In this document: one piece after another, positions 1 through 6,503 of the stretch
Position numbering within the stretch: the stretch's first letter is position 1
Layout of the letters: each line of letters begins with the position of its first letter
Notes under the pieces: model-generated
The model's input: only the letters and a program-made list of their open reading frames with translations
Databases searched by the model: none
What the model was told of the DNA's origin: nothing
From: Kiritimatiellia bacterium
GTDB lineage: Bacteria > Verrucomicrobiota > Kiritimatiellia > UBA8416 > JABMPJ01
DNA length: 10,753 nt
Direction of reading: 5' to 3'
NCBI GenBank assembly: GCA_029939545.1
Contig: JAOZSS010000053.1
Coordinates: 2,152 to 12,904 of the forward strand
Position numbers and translations under genes: made by a program

Positions 1-81
1 GCTGGGGGGGATGGAATTTTTGAGCTGCCGATCAACAAGGTAATCGCCTTGGAAAGGGAGAAAACACGTGGGTTCCATTAA
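1..81 (+). CDS. possible 3' end of an upstream gene (unidentified)
   Basis: The first reading frame is open from base 1 to a TAA at 79-81 and encodes 26 residues, ending in a charged helix-like tail (ALEREKTRGFH). The other two frames close early. Its stop lies 14 bases inside the following bS22-like gene, as would be seen in a tightly packed operon. The run GGDGIFELP followed by a charged helix is loosely reminiscent of the end of a MerR/excisionase-type winged helix, but that is only an impression from a short fragment. No start codon is in the window. It could equally be chance, since an open stretch of this length in GC-rich DNA is not significant. Confidence 0.3.
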   Translation, partial: AGGDGIFELPINKVIALEREKTRGFH

Positions 82-157
82 GAAAAAGCGACTCAAGAAG
101 ATATCGAAGCACAAGTACCGTAAGCGTAAGCGTGCTGATCGACACAAGAATAAGTAG
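68..157 (+). CDS. bS22-like / AURKAIP1-COX24 domain mini ribosomal protein (29 aa)
   Basis: A 29-codon gene starting with GTG at 68-70 and ending with TAG at 155-157. The product begins MGSIKKKRLKKISKHKYRK and continues basic to the end: 17 of 29 residues are Lys, Arg or His, with no acidic residue except one Asp. The pattern MGS-x-KKKR-x-KK-x-SKHK closely matches the small bacterial AURKAIP1/COX24-domain proteins, homologous to mycobacterial bS22 and mitochondrial mS38, which bind the small ribosomal subunit near the intersubunit face. A strong Shine-Dalgarno run (GGAAAGGGAG, 51-60) lies 7 bases before the GTG, which decides the start. The function in this organism is inferred from sequence resemblance. 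Automatic gene callers usually miss it because of its length and GTG start. Confidence 0.85.
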   Translation: MGSIKKKRLKKISKHKYRKRKRADRHKNK

Positions 158-189
158 TCTCCTCTCTTGCCGTTAACAACCGTCGCGGG

Positions 190-208
190 CGGGACGCTAT
201 TCGTCCCG
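190..208. terminator. GC-rich hairpin after the bS22-like gene
   Basis: The arms CGGGACG (190-196) and CGTCCCG (202-208) are perfect inverted repeats around a 5-base loop. It sits 33 bases after the mini-gene stop and 24 bases before the TPR gene start, so it could end the short upstream transcript or affect the leader of the TPR gene. There is no T-run after either arm, so a classical intrinsic terminator is not established. Confidence 0.4.
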
Positions 209-231
209 TCTCGGCGATAAGGCATGCCGCT

Positions 232-1719
232 ATGCGGGCTCGCATTGTACTCTTTGGCGCGCTCATGCTGGTCGGCGGATGCCGTACTCATCGCGCGACC
301 ACCTCGGGGCCGTCCCCGCTGGTGCTTAGCCCGGCTGAGCAGGACACCGCCGCCGCGATGGCGCACTTCGCGCTGGGCTCTTACTACGAGCAAGACCGCG
401 GGGTCAACTCTCCGGACGCCATCCGTGAGTTCGAGCTGGCGTCGGAGTACGACCCGGGACGGCACCGCATCCACTCCAAGATCGCTGTCGGCTACCTCGT
501 GCGGCGTCAGCCGTCCAAGGCGGTTGCCGTGCTCGAGGAGTCCTGTCGTCGTAACCCCGGCGTTCTCAAGCCCCTTGTTGACTTGGCCATAACCTGCCAG
601 ATTGCGGGCAAGCTAGACCAGGCGCTTGGCTCTGTCAAGAAGGCCATTGCTCTGGTCCCCTCCGAAAGCGCGCTCTATGCGACGGCGGCGAAGATCCATA
701 TACATCGCGAAAATGATGAAGCAGCGATCGACGTGCTGCAACGTGGTCTCGATGCAGCCTACAGCAAGGACCTGGTCAACCTGATCACCACACGGGGCCA
801 GCAGTTGCTTGGCTTACAGAACCTGGAAGGCGCATTGCGCTACTTCATCGTCCTGCGCGATGACGGCCGCGAGGTCGTGTCCCCTGCGCTGCACAACCTG
901 ATCGGCCAGATCTACCTCGAGACCAAGCAGCCCGAGTTAGCGGCGGCCGCGTTCCACCTTGCAGGCAAGGGATCACACCCGCCACCCGAGACGTTCATCA
1001 AGCTGGGGGCAACCCAGATGTTCCTGGGCCGCGAGGAAGCAGCCGTGGCATCCCTCGAAAAGGGCCGCGCCATGTACCCGAAAAACACGCGCCTGCTATT
1101 CTCGCTCGCGCTGGCCTACAACGCCGTTGAGCAAGTTGAGGATGCGTACCTGACACTGGTATCGATCAAAGCACTAACCGATCCCGATCCCGCCAAGAAA
1201 CTCTCCATGGAATTCTACATTACGTACGGCGCCACGGCGGACCACGCCGGACGGACGCTCGAGGCCGAAGAGGCCTTTAAAAGATGTGTCGAGCTCTATC
1301 CCGATGCCGACCAGGCCCTTAACTACCTGGCCTATCTCTGGGCCGAGGCCGATGATAACGTGGATCAGGCCATGGACTACGTCACGCGCGCCCTCAAGAT
1401 TGAGCCGGGAAACGCCGCCTACATCGACACGCTGGCATGGGTCCATTACCGTAAGGGCAATTACACGGCGGCGCGGGACGAAATGAAGAAGGCGCTTGAG
1501 ATCATGCCCGATGATCCCGTCATCAACGAACACATGGGTGACGTGTACGATGCGCTGGACGATCCCGAAAAAGCACGGCATTATTGGTCCCACAGCGTGA
1601 TGCAGGATCCCGACAACCGATTTGCCGTGTGGAAGTTGGGGGCCGCCGGGACCGACGTGGCCCCTATCCTGCGCCGGGCTCGCAAGGCACAGAAGCGAAA
1701 GATGAAAGAGCAGGACTGA
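232..1719 (+). CDS. tetratricopeptide repeat lipoprotein
   Basis: The 495-residue product begins with a short basic, hydrophobic leader followed by a lipobox-like LVGGC with Cys17, predicting a signal-peptidase II-processed lipoprotein anchored at a membrane. The rest is nearly all helical TPR units (about a dozen) running from about residue 42 to 475, with typical A-x-x-x-L/Y-x-x-G and A-x-x-x-F/Y-x-x-A/C-L-x-x-x-P spacing. Clear examples are SALYATAAKIH near 148-158 and AAYIDTLAWVHYRKGNY near 397-413. TPR arrays bind proteins; NlpI-type and other TPR lipoproteins act as envelope scaffolds. No enzymatic domain is visible and the C-terminus is basic (RRARKAQKRKMKEQD). The start at 232 is preceded by AAGG at 218-221. 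A glycosyltransferase gene follows after only 7 bases, suggesting co-transcription and perhaps an envelope or polysaccharide role, which is inference. Confidence 0.85.
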   Translation: MRARIVLFGALMLVGGCRTHRATTSGPSPLVLSPAEQDTAAAMAHFALGSYYEQDRGVNSPDAIREFELASEYDPGRHRIHSKIAVGYLVRRQPSKAVAVLEESCRRNPGVLKPLVDLAITCQIAGKLDQALGSVKKAIALVPSESALYATAAKIHIHRENDEAAIDVLQRGLDAAYSKDLVNLITTRGQQLLGLQNLEGALRYFIVLRDDGREVVSPALHNLIGQIYLETKQPELAAAAFHLAGKGSHPPPETFIKLGATQMFLGREEAAVASLEKGRAMYPKNTRLLFSLALAYNAVEQVEDAYLTLVSIKALTDPDPAKKLSMEFYITYGATADHAGRTLEAEEAFKRCVELYPDADQALNYLAYLWAEADDNVDQAMDYVTRALKIEPGNAAYIDTLAWVHYRKGNYTAARDEMKKALEIMPDDPVINEHMGDVYDALDDPEKARHYWSHSVMQDPDNRFAVWKLGAAGTDVAPILRRARKAQKRKMKEQD

Positions 1720-1726
1720 CCTCACG

Positions 1727-2815
1727 ATGACAGCGCAGCGCCCTACAGCCATTCACCAGTTTGTTGCCGGGTTCAGCAACGGGGATGCCATCAGCAATGA
1801 GTCCCGCGTACTTCGGGGGTGCTTCCGCGAGTGGGGTTTTCAGTCCGAGATCTTCTGTGAAACAAAGCGTATTCTCCCCGAACTGCGGCAGGATGCGCAC
1901 GACGTGAGCACCTGTAATCCCGGACCATCCGATGTGGTGCTGCTCCATCTCTCCATCGGCTCCCCTGTGAATGAGGCGTTTCGAGCGCTTCCATGCCGCA
2001 AGACGCTCCTCTACCACAACGTCACGCCACCCGAGTATTTCCGCGCCATCAACCCCCAGACCGCCGACAGCCTCGCGCGCGGACGCGACCAGGTTAAGGC
2101 GCTCGCCGGGGTAGCCGAGATCAACCTGGCCGACAGCCATTTCAACGCACAGGAGTTGGAGGCGTTCGGCTACACCGACGTTCACGTACTCCCGCTCGTG
2201 CTCGATCTTGACAGACTCGTCGGGGCACCTGACCGCCGCGTCAAGCGCCAGTTTGGTGATGGGAGGACCAATATCCTCTTTGTCGGCCGCTGTGTGGCCA
2301 ACAAGTGCATCGAGGACTTGATCGGTACGATCGCCGTGTACACGAAGACCGTCGATTCGAACGCGCGCCTGATCCAGGTCGGCTCGTACGCAGGCAGTGA
2401 ACCCTACTACGCCTTTCTTCTCGCCCGCTGCCGTGAGCTGGGACTCGATGCCGAAGTACATCTGGCCGGCTCGGTACCCCAGGCCAAGCTCAATGCCTAC
2501 TACGAGGTGGCCAACGTATTCCTCAGCATGAGTGCCCACGAAGGATTCTGCATCCCATTACTCGAAGCGATGGTGCATGACCTGCCCGTGATCGCGCATG
2601 GCACGGCCGCCGTACCTGAAACGCTCGACGGCGCCGGTGTGGTGTTCAAGGAGAAGAACTTCGAACTCGTTGCCGAGACCATCGGTCGTGTCGTATCCGA
2701 TGCTGCGCTCCGCAATGCTATCATTGCAGGTCAGCGCGAGCGCCTGGACCGGTACCGCGGCCGCGATCTGGAGTCGGAGCTGCGCCAGCATCTCGAACCG
2801 TTCCTTTCGGCATAG
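1727..2815 (+). CDS. GT4-type glycosyltransferase
   Basis: The 362-residue product has two Rossmann-like halves of a GT-B enzyme. The N-terminal half contains an acceptor-side loop with HQFVAGFSNGDAISNES near residues 10-26. The C-terminal half begins with NILFVGRCVANKCIEDLI near residue 182 and carries the EX7E signature of GT4 enzymes, E272 and E280 in the segment SAHEGFCIPLLEAM, followed by DLPVIAHGTAAVPET. Such enzymes retain the anomeric configuration and transfer sugar from a nucleotide-sugar donor to glycans or lipids. Donor and acceptor cannot be read from the sequence. No signal peptide or membrane segment is seen, so it is probably cytosolic or peripherally attached to the inner membrane. 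It starts 7 bases after the TPR lipoprotein gene with no strong ribosome-binding site, suggesting translational dependence on that gene. Confidence 0.88.
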   Translation: MTAQRPTAIHQFVAGFSNGDAISNESRVLRGCFREWGFQSEIFCETKRILPELRQDAHDVSTCNPGPSDVVLLHLSIGSPVNEAFRALPCRKTLLYHNVTPPEYFRAINPQTADSLARGRDQVKALAGVAEINLADSHFNAQELEAFGYTDVHVLPLVLDLDRLVGAPDRRVKRQFGDGRTNILFVGRCVANKCIEDLIGTIAVYTKTVDSNARLIQVGSYAGSEPYYAFLLARCRELGLDAEVHLAGSVPQAKLNAYYEVANVFLSMSAHEGFCIPLLEAMVHDLPVIAHGTAAVPETLDGAGVVFKEKNFELVAETIGRVVSDAALRNAIIAGQRERLDRYRGRDLESELRQHLEPFLSA

Positions 2816-2819
2816 GGCC

Positions 2820-2898
2820 GGAAGTCGGAAGTCCCTCCTTCGCTAAAGCTTCGGAGGGAAGGCGGAGGTCGGAGGTCGGAAGTCCGAAGTCGGCAGTC
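2820..2898. repeat. GGAAGTC-type 7-bp repeats flanking a palindrome
   Basis: Nearly the whole spacer between the glycosyltransferase and thiL is built from degenerate 7-base units. Two GGAAGTC copies lie at 2820-2833. Six units at 2857-2898 read GGAAGGC, GGAGGTC, GGAGGTC, GGAAGTC, CGAAGTC and GGCAGTC. Between them lies an imperfect palindrome with 7-base arms TCCCTCC (2832-2838) and GGAGGGA (2853-2859), plus an inner GCT/AGC pairing. I recall similar heptamer spacers and a similar palindrome core (TTCGCTAAAGCTTCGGAGG) dispersed between genes in PVC-type genomes, so a multicopy chromosomal repeat is likely. The copy number in this genome cannot be seen here. Confidence 0.8.
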
Positions 2899-2908
2899 TC
2901 AGGTATGA

Positions 2909-3847
2909 ATGATGGATACACTTCAGACAATCGGTGAAACCGCGTTGATAAAGCGCCTCGTCGGTCGCCTTGCGACTGGCCGTGATGTCGTCGTGGGACC
3001 GGGAGACGACTGCGCGGTTGTGCGGGCCGGTGACGAGGACTGGCTGCTGACATCGGATCCCATTATTGAAAGCGTTCACTTTACAGCGGAGGCGGAACCT
3101 TCTCAGATCGGGCACAAGGCCGTGGCTCGCGCCCTGAGCGACATCGCCGCCATGGGCGGTGCTCCGCGGTGGGCGGTAGTGGACGTGGTGGCACCGGGCG
3201 ACACGGACGTGGAGCGGCTTGAGGCCATCTATGATGGCATGGCCGCCACGGCCGCCGCGCACGGACTTTCCATCGTCGGCGGCGACGTCGCTTGCGGTCC
3301 GGCCCTTGAGCTGCATGTCTTTGCCGTCGGCAGCGTTCCCCGTGATGGTGCCGTGTTGCGTTCGGGCACCGCGCCCGGCGATGCGATTTTTGTGACCGGC
3401 GAACTGGGAGGCAGTCGCATCGGGACACACCACCTCACGTTTGAGCCGCGCCTGCGCGAAGGGCAATGGCTCCGCGAGGGCGGCTGGGCAACGGCCATGT
3501 GCGACATCAGTGATGGCCTCTCAACCGATCTTCGCCACCTGACGGAGGCGAGCGATGTGGGCGCTGAGCTGCAGATTGATGCTATCCCATGTTCCGAAGC
3601 CGCCATGTCTGCCGACGATCCCGTGACGCATGCCCTGGGAGATGGTGAAGACTTCGAGCTGCTTCTTACCGTGCCGGCGGACAGGGAGAACGATCTTCTC
3701 AATGCATGGAGCAGAGAACTCAGCGTAGCGTGCACACGTATTGGCACAGTCACGGCAAGCGGACAGGTCGTGGGAGTAGATGCAGCCCGTACCCACACCA
3801 CCTTGTCCGCGACGGGCTACGATCATTTTTTTGGGGACAGAAGTTGA
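2909..3847 (+). CDS. thiL: thiamine-phosphate kinase
   Basis: ThiL uses ATP to convert thiamine monophosphate to thiamine diphosphate, the final step of cofactor synthesis in the cytosol. The 312-residue product has the usual family length and its metal-binding landmarks in order: GPGDDCAVV with D33-D34, TSDPIIESVHF from T48, the ALSDIAAMGG helix, GGDVA with D126, DISDGLSTDL with D199 and D202, and GDGEDFELL near residue 247. These Asp clusters coordinate the magnesium ions and phosphate in this AIR-synthase-fold family. The start is one of two adjacent ATGs (2909 or 2912); a weak AGG lies just upstream. The next gene, tsaE, begins 2 bases after the stop, so the two form an operon. I saw no TPP riboswitch in the short repeat-filled leader. 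Confidence 0.96.
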   Translation: MMDTLQTIGETALIKRLVGRLATGRDVVVGPGDDCAVVRAGDEDWLLTSDPIIESVHFTAEAEPSQIGHKAVARALSDIAAMGGAPRWAVVDVVAPGDTDVERLEAIYDGMAATAAAHGLSIVGGDVACGPALELHVFAVGSVPRDGAVLRSGTAPGDAIFVTGELGGSRIGTHHLTFEPRLREGQWLREGGWATAMCDISDGLSTDLRHLTEASDVGAELQIDAIPCSEAAMSADDPVTHALGDGEDFELLLTVPADRENDLLNAWSRELSVACTRIGTVTASGQVVGVDAARTHTTLSATGYDHFFGDRS

Positions 3848-3849
3848 TC

Positions 3850-4269
3850 ATGGAAGAAATCGTCTCACACAGTCCTGCCGACACACACCGCCTTGCAGCG
3901 GAGATACTGGTCACGCTGCCCGACCGGGCCGTGTTAGCGCTCTACGGCGACCTCGGCAGCGGAAAGACCTGTTTTGTGCAGGGCCTGGCCGCGGCCATGG
4001 GCATCACGGAACCCGTCACCAGTCCCACCTTCACACTCGTGAACGAGTACAAAGGGAAGGCGCTCCTGACACATGTCGATCTGTACCGGCTGACCCACCC
4101 GGATGAAGCACTGGCGATGGGCTTCGAGGAGCTTGTTGAGTCGGACGGCATCACCGCCATTGAGTGGGCCGAGCGCGCGGATGGGCTCCTCCCGGCCGGC
4201 ACCGTACACCTCCGTTTCCGGACGCCCGAGGATGGTAAGACGCGGGTGATCACCATCGAGGAGAGTTGA
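3850..4269 (+). CDS. tsaE: tRNA threonylcarbamoyladenosine biosynthesis ATPase TsaE
   Basis: TsaE (formerly YjeE) is the ATPase partner of TsaB and TsaD in forming t6A at position 37 of ANN-decoding tRNAs. The 139-residue product carries the Walker A loop GDLGSGKT (33-40), then VTSPTFTLVNEY (56-67, the switch-I-like segment), HVDLYRL (75-81) and IEWAER (104-109), all hallmarks of the family. Length is near the usual 140-160 residues. The frame continues upstream inside thiL to an ATG at 3706, but homology begins only at the ATG at 3850, so the short start is preferred; an in-frame TTG at 3844 is a possible alternative. It follows thiL by 2 bases, a pairing known in other bacteria. tsaB and tsaD are not in the window. 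Confidence 0.95.
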   Translation: MEEIVSHSPADTHRLAAEILVTLPDRAVLALYGDLGSGKTCFVQGLAAAMGITEPVTSPTFTLVNEYKGKALLTHVDLYRLTHPDEALAMGFEELVESDGITAIEWAERADGLLPAGTVHLRFRTPEDGKTRVITIEES

Positions 4270-4277
4270 GACCTCCG

Positions 4278-4306
4278 GTAGGGCGCGCACTCCGAGCACG
4301 CCCTAC
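4278..4306. terminator. hairpin between convergent tsaE and thiE
   Basis: The arms GTAGGGCG (4278-4285) and CGCCCTAC (4299-4306) pair perfectly over 8 bases with a 13-base loop. It lies 8 bases after the tsaE stop, and its right arm contains the thiE stop codon. The location between two convergent transcription units suggests a shared bidirectional terminator. No T-tract follows on either strand, so Rho-independent action is plausible but not proven. Confidence 0.6.
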
Positions 4307-4965
4307 CTGGCCTTGGGCGCGTCTCGAATCACGGTCAGCAGCTCCCGGGTTGCCTGCTCCACGTCCGGTGCATCCGTGACGGCAGTCACCAGCGCGATGG
4401 TCTCCGCCCCGGCCTCGACCAGTTCAGGAATGTGATCGCGCTTGATGCCGCCCATCACGGTAAACGGCAGGGTCACAGAGGTCGCGATTTTGCGCAGGCC
4501 GTCCAGCCCCAGATAGTCATCGGTCCAGACCTTCGTGTTGGTCGGAAAGATCGGCCCGATATTCACGTACGATGCCCCTTCACCGATTGCATCTTCCGCC
4601 TCGGCCACCGAGTGCGTGGAGGCACCGATTACGAGGTCGGGGACCACGTCGCGCGCAGCAGCTATCGGCAGATCATCCTGGCCCAGGTGAACGCCATCTG
4701 CACCGATGGCGAGGGCGACATCGATGCGGTCATTGATGATAAGGAGCGCACCCGCCTCGTTTGTCATACGCCGGGCTTCGATGGAAATCGCGTACAACTC
4801 CCGCAGCGGCATCTCCTTCTCGCGCAGCTGCACCAGCTTGACGCCCCCCCGTAGCGCGGCCTCCAGGACGGCCAACGTGGTGCGCCCGCGGGAAAGCGGT
4901 TGGGAGGTCACCAAGTAGAGTCCGGCTTTCCGGAAGCGGGCCATGCGCTTATCGTGAATGCTCAT
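4303..4965 (-). CDS. thiE: thiamine phosphate synthase
   Basis: ThiE joins the hydroxymethylpyrimidine diphosphate and carboxylated thiazole phosphate moieties to give thiamine monophosphate, the substrate of ThiL encoded on the opposite strand. The 220-residue TIM-barrel product shows QLREKE (46-51), NDR (78-80), GVHLGQDDLP (91-100), GASTHS (114-119), YVNIGPIFPTNTK (133-145) and the phosphate-binding MGGI (171-174). These are the substrate and phosphate contacts in characterised ThiE enzymes. The segment after NTK reads VWTDDYLGLDGL, somewhat different from the usual proline-glycine pattern there. Its ATG overlaps the TGA of the DUF151 gene by one base (TGATG), implying coupled translation. 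It is the last gene of the leftward cluster that also holds the response regulator and PtsN-like genes. Confidence 0.96.
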   Translation of the reverse strand: MSIHDKRMARFRKAGLYLVTSQPLSRGRTTLAVLEAALRGGVKLVQLREKEMPLRELYAISIEARRMTNEAGALLIINDRIDVALAIGADGVHLGQDDLPIAAARDVVPDLVIGASTHSVAEAEDAIGEGASYVNIGPIFPTNTKVWTDDYLGLDGLRKIATSVTLPFTVMGGIKRDHIPELVEAGAETIALVTAVTDAPDVEQATRELLTVIRDAPKAR

Positions 4966-5537
4966 CAGTTGCTACTGTAGGTATCTTCGAGATGCTTGAT
5001 CTCATCGCGGATGCGAGCGGCATCTTCGTAACGCTCATCCTTGACTGCCTTCTGGAGTTGGCGCTCAAGCAGTTCGCGCGGGGTCAGGCGAGGCCGTCCC
5101 TTGGGATCCTTCACATGGCCACCGTCGTGAGCGTCCTTGCTGATTTCCGGAATGCGCCCGGCTTCAGCCATGACATCCTCGGCCACAAATAGCGGGGACC
5201 CAACACGCAATGCCACCGAGATGGCGTCGCTGGGACGGCAGTCGAGGCGGACGGTCTCCCCGTTACACTCCAGCACCAGCTCTGCGTAGAACGTGCCCTC
5301 TTCGATTTTGACGATCTCCACCCGGTGCAGGCGGCATTCCAGAAGATCGAGGAGATTCTTGAGCAGGTCGTGCGTGAGCGGCCGTGGCACCTTGACCTCG
5401 TTGACGTGGATCGCGATCGCCTGCGCCTCGGCGGCACCGATGAATATCGGCAGCGTGCGTGCATCGTCCAAACACTTCAAGAGCACAACAAATCCGAGGT
5501 TCGACAGAAAAAGCTGATCAACCGTTACCGGGATCAT
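4965..5537 (-). CDS. bifunctional nuclease (DUF151) domain protein with C-terminal UVR motif
   Basis: The 190-residue product opens with a BFN/DUF151 domain over about residues 1-125; clear segments are LPIFIGAAEAQAIA near 30-43 and LDCRPSDAISVALR near 98-111, both family landmarks. After a linker rich in Gly, Lys and Pro, residues about 150-185 form a UVR motif (RELLERQLQKAVKDERYEDAARIRDEI in consensus terms), the helical pair also found in UvrB and UvrC. A plant BFN protein has reported RNase and DNase activity, but the bacterial role is not settled. I place the start at the ATG at 5537-5535 because AGGAGG lies 6 bases upstream; an in-frame GTG at 5552 would add five residues. The upstream PtsN-like gene ends 11 bases before this start. 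Confidence 0.9.
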   Translation of the reverse strand: MIPVTVDQLFLSNLGFVVLLKCLDDARTLPIFIGAAEAQAIAIHVNEVKVPRPLTHDLLKNLLDLLECRLHRVEIVKIEEGTFYAELVLECNGETVRLDCRPSDAISVALRVGSPLFVAEDVMAEAGRIPEISKDAHDGGHVKDPKGRPRLTPRELLERQLQKAVKDERYEDAARIRDEIKHLEDTYSSN

Positions 5538-5543
5538 GTCCGG

Positions 5544-5549
5544 CCTCCT
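5544..5549 (-). promoter_or_regulatory. Shine-Dalgarno site deciding the DUF151 gene start
   Basis: The minus strand reads AGGAGG here, 6 bases before the ATG at 5537-5535. It abuts and partly overlaps the TGA of the PtsN-like gene (5551-5549), so ribosomes ending on that gene would be in position to reinitiate. It argues against the upstream GTG, which lies before the site. Confidence 0.8.
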
Positions 5550-6010
5550 CACGTCTCTGTCAGGACATCTGCGACACCACCGATTGTCTCGACCTCAAGC
5601 AGCTTCTCCCGCACCGCCGGGCACATCAGCGCACGTCCCAGCTCACCCAGGAACTGGGTGTGTTGTGAAGCCTGGGTAATGGAAGAAACAACCATGACAA
5701 ACAGAGTGGATGGCTGTCCGTCCAACGCCTTAAAATCAAAGCCCTCGGGTTTTAACCCGAACGCGGCGACGAGCTTGGGCACCGTAGTGCTTTTGCCATG
5801 CGGCAGTGCCACGCCGTTCGCCAGGCCGGTCGACATGGTGGCCTCGCGGTCCATCACGGCCTTGAGCGCCTCGTCGCGGTCGGGGAGTTTCCCGTCCCGG
5901 TCGAGCGCATCGATCAGTTCCGCAATGATGGCGTCTTTCGTAACGCTCTGGAGGTGCGGGATAAAGGAACTGCTCCGCACCTCCGCCTCGAAATCAATCC
6001 TGTCGTCCAT
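5549..6010 (-). CDS. PTS EIIA type-2 domain protein, PtsN-like
   Basis: The 153-residue product is a single EIIA (fructose/mannitol/nitrogen) domain. The phosphoacceptor site is well preserved: ANGVALPHGK with His71 as the residue phosphorylated by an HPr-type donor. Other family segments are ALKAVMDREATMSTGLANG before it and VVSSITQASQHTQFLGELGRAL near 107-128, the region of the second conserved histidine-containing helix. There is no attached EIIB or EIIC domain, so it is more likely regulatory (PtsN type) than part of a sugar transporter. No EI, HPr or permease gene is visible nearby. It starts 18 bases after the response regulator stop with only a weak ribosome-binding site and ends 11 bases before the DUF151 gene. 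An alternative reading is the EIIA of an unlinked transporter. Confidence 0.92.
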   Translation of the reverse strand: MDDRIDFEAEVRSSSFIPHLQSVTKDAIIAELIDALDRDGKLPDRDEALKAVMDREATMSTGLANGVALPHGKSTTVPKLVAAFGLKPEGFDFKALDGQPSTLFVMVVSSITQASQHTQFLGELGRALMCPAVREKLLEVETIGGVADVLTET

Positions 6011-6028
6011 AGATCTGAAATCCGACTG

Positions 6029-6418
6029 TTAAGCCGTCAGTTCTTCGATCGTTTCGATCAGCTTCCCCGGGTCCACTGGCTTATCGAGGAAGCGCGTGAT
6101 CGGTAGGTACACATCGTCGATGTCGCGATTGGTGATCCTGCCGGGGAGATTCCCCTCCGTGTTCACACCCGAAAGCATGATAACGGGCTTCTCCTTGATG
6201 TTATCATGATGGCGAATGCTGCGCGCAATCTTGAATCCGGCCATGTCATCTTCGGGCAGCATGACGTCGAGGATGATCACGTCCGGATTGAACTCCCGGA
6301 TCTTATCGTCCACTTCTCGCTCATCATACTGTGAGGCGACTTCGTACCCCTTAGCTTCCAGCGCGGCGGTCAACGCCATGACCAGATCGACATCATCATC
6401 GACCATATATACCTTCAT
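6029..6418 (-). CDS. single-domain response regulator (receiver domain)
   Basis: The 129-residue product is a stand-alone receiver domain without a DNA-binding or enzymatic output. The acidic pocket is D7-D8-D9, the phosphoacceptor is D51 in VIILDVMLPEDD, the switch Ser is S83 in VIMLSG, and the conserved Lys is K113 in FLDKP. Between S83 and K113 there are 29 residues, against about 21 in CheY, so the alpha4 region has an insertion containing NLPGRITNRDIDD. It may act by protein-protein contact, like CheY or Spo0F. The cognate kinase is not in the window. AGGAGG at 6432-6427 lies 8 bases before the ATG, a strong start. It heads a compact cluster with the PtsN-like, DUF151 and thiE genes. Confidence 0.93.
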   Translation of the reverse strand: MKVYMVDDDVDLVMALTAALEAKGYEVASQYDEREVDDKIREFNPDVIILDVMLPEDDMAGFKIARSIRHHDNIKEKPVIMLSGVNTEGNLPGRITNRDIDDVYLPITRFLDKPVDPGKLIETIEELTA

Positions 6419-6426
6419 GCACCTGC

Positions 6427-6432
6427 CCTCCT
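6427..6432 (-). promoter_or_regulatory. Shine-Dalgarno site of the response regulator gene
   Basis: AGGAGG on the minus strand, 8 bases before the ATG at 6418-6416. The leader upstream of it (about 6433-6503) is the most AT-rich short stretch between genes here and is where a promoter for the four-gene cluster would be expected. I could not pick a convincing -35/-10 pair in it. Confidence 0.7.
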
Positions 6433-6503
6433 GAATGTGTTTTAGGTTGTGTAAATCAATCCGTGGCCAAGCATACCTTATGCCGCTCCAATAGCCACAT
6501 CAT

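Noticed and set aside
224..592. 122-codon plus-strand frame starting at 224
   Set aside because: It overlaps the TPR lipoprotein gene in another frame and is rich in Arg, Ser and Pro, as is usual for shadow frames in GC-rich DNA.
1664..2539. Long minus-strand open frame of 291 codons opposite the glycosyltransferase
   Set aside because: It is antisense to a clearly recognisable GT4 enzyme, shows no known domain, and fits the long antisense open frames produced by GC-rich codon usage.
2820..2898. CRISPR-like array
   Set aside because: The units are only 7 bases long and contiguous, with no unique spacers and no cas genes nearby.
2816..2908. TPP riboswitch in the thiL leader
   Set aside because: The 93-base leader is fully occupied by the heptamer repeats and palindrome, and I did not see the conserved riboswitch core segments.
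3706..3849. Extended TsaE start at 3706
   Set aside because: The extra 48 residues are read from inside thiL in another frame and show no TsaE similarity, while the ATG at 3850 starts exactly where family similarity begins.
5745..5760. Inverted repeat TCGGGTT-TT-AACCCGA as an operator or terminator
   Set aside because: It lies inside the PtsN-like coding region, encoding conserved-looking residues (LKPEG), and has no spacing to a promoter. It is most likely coincidental.
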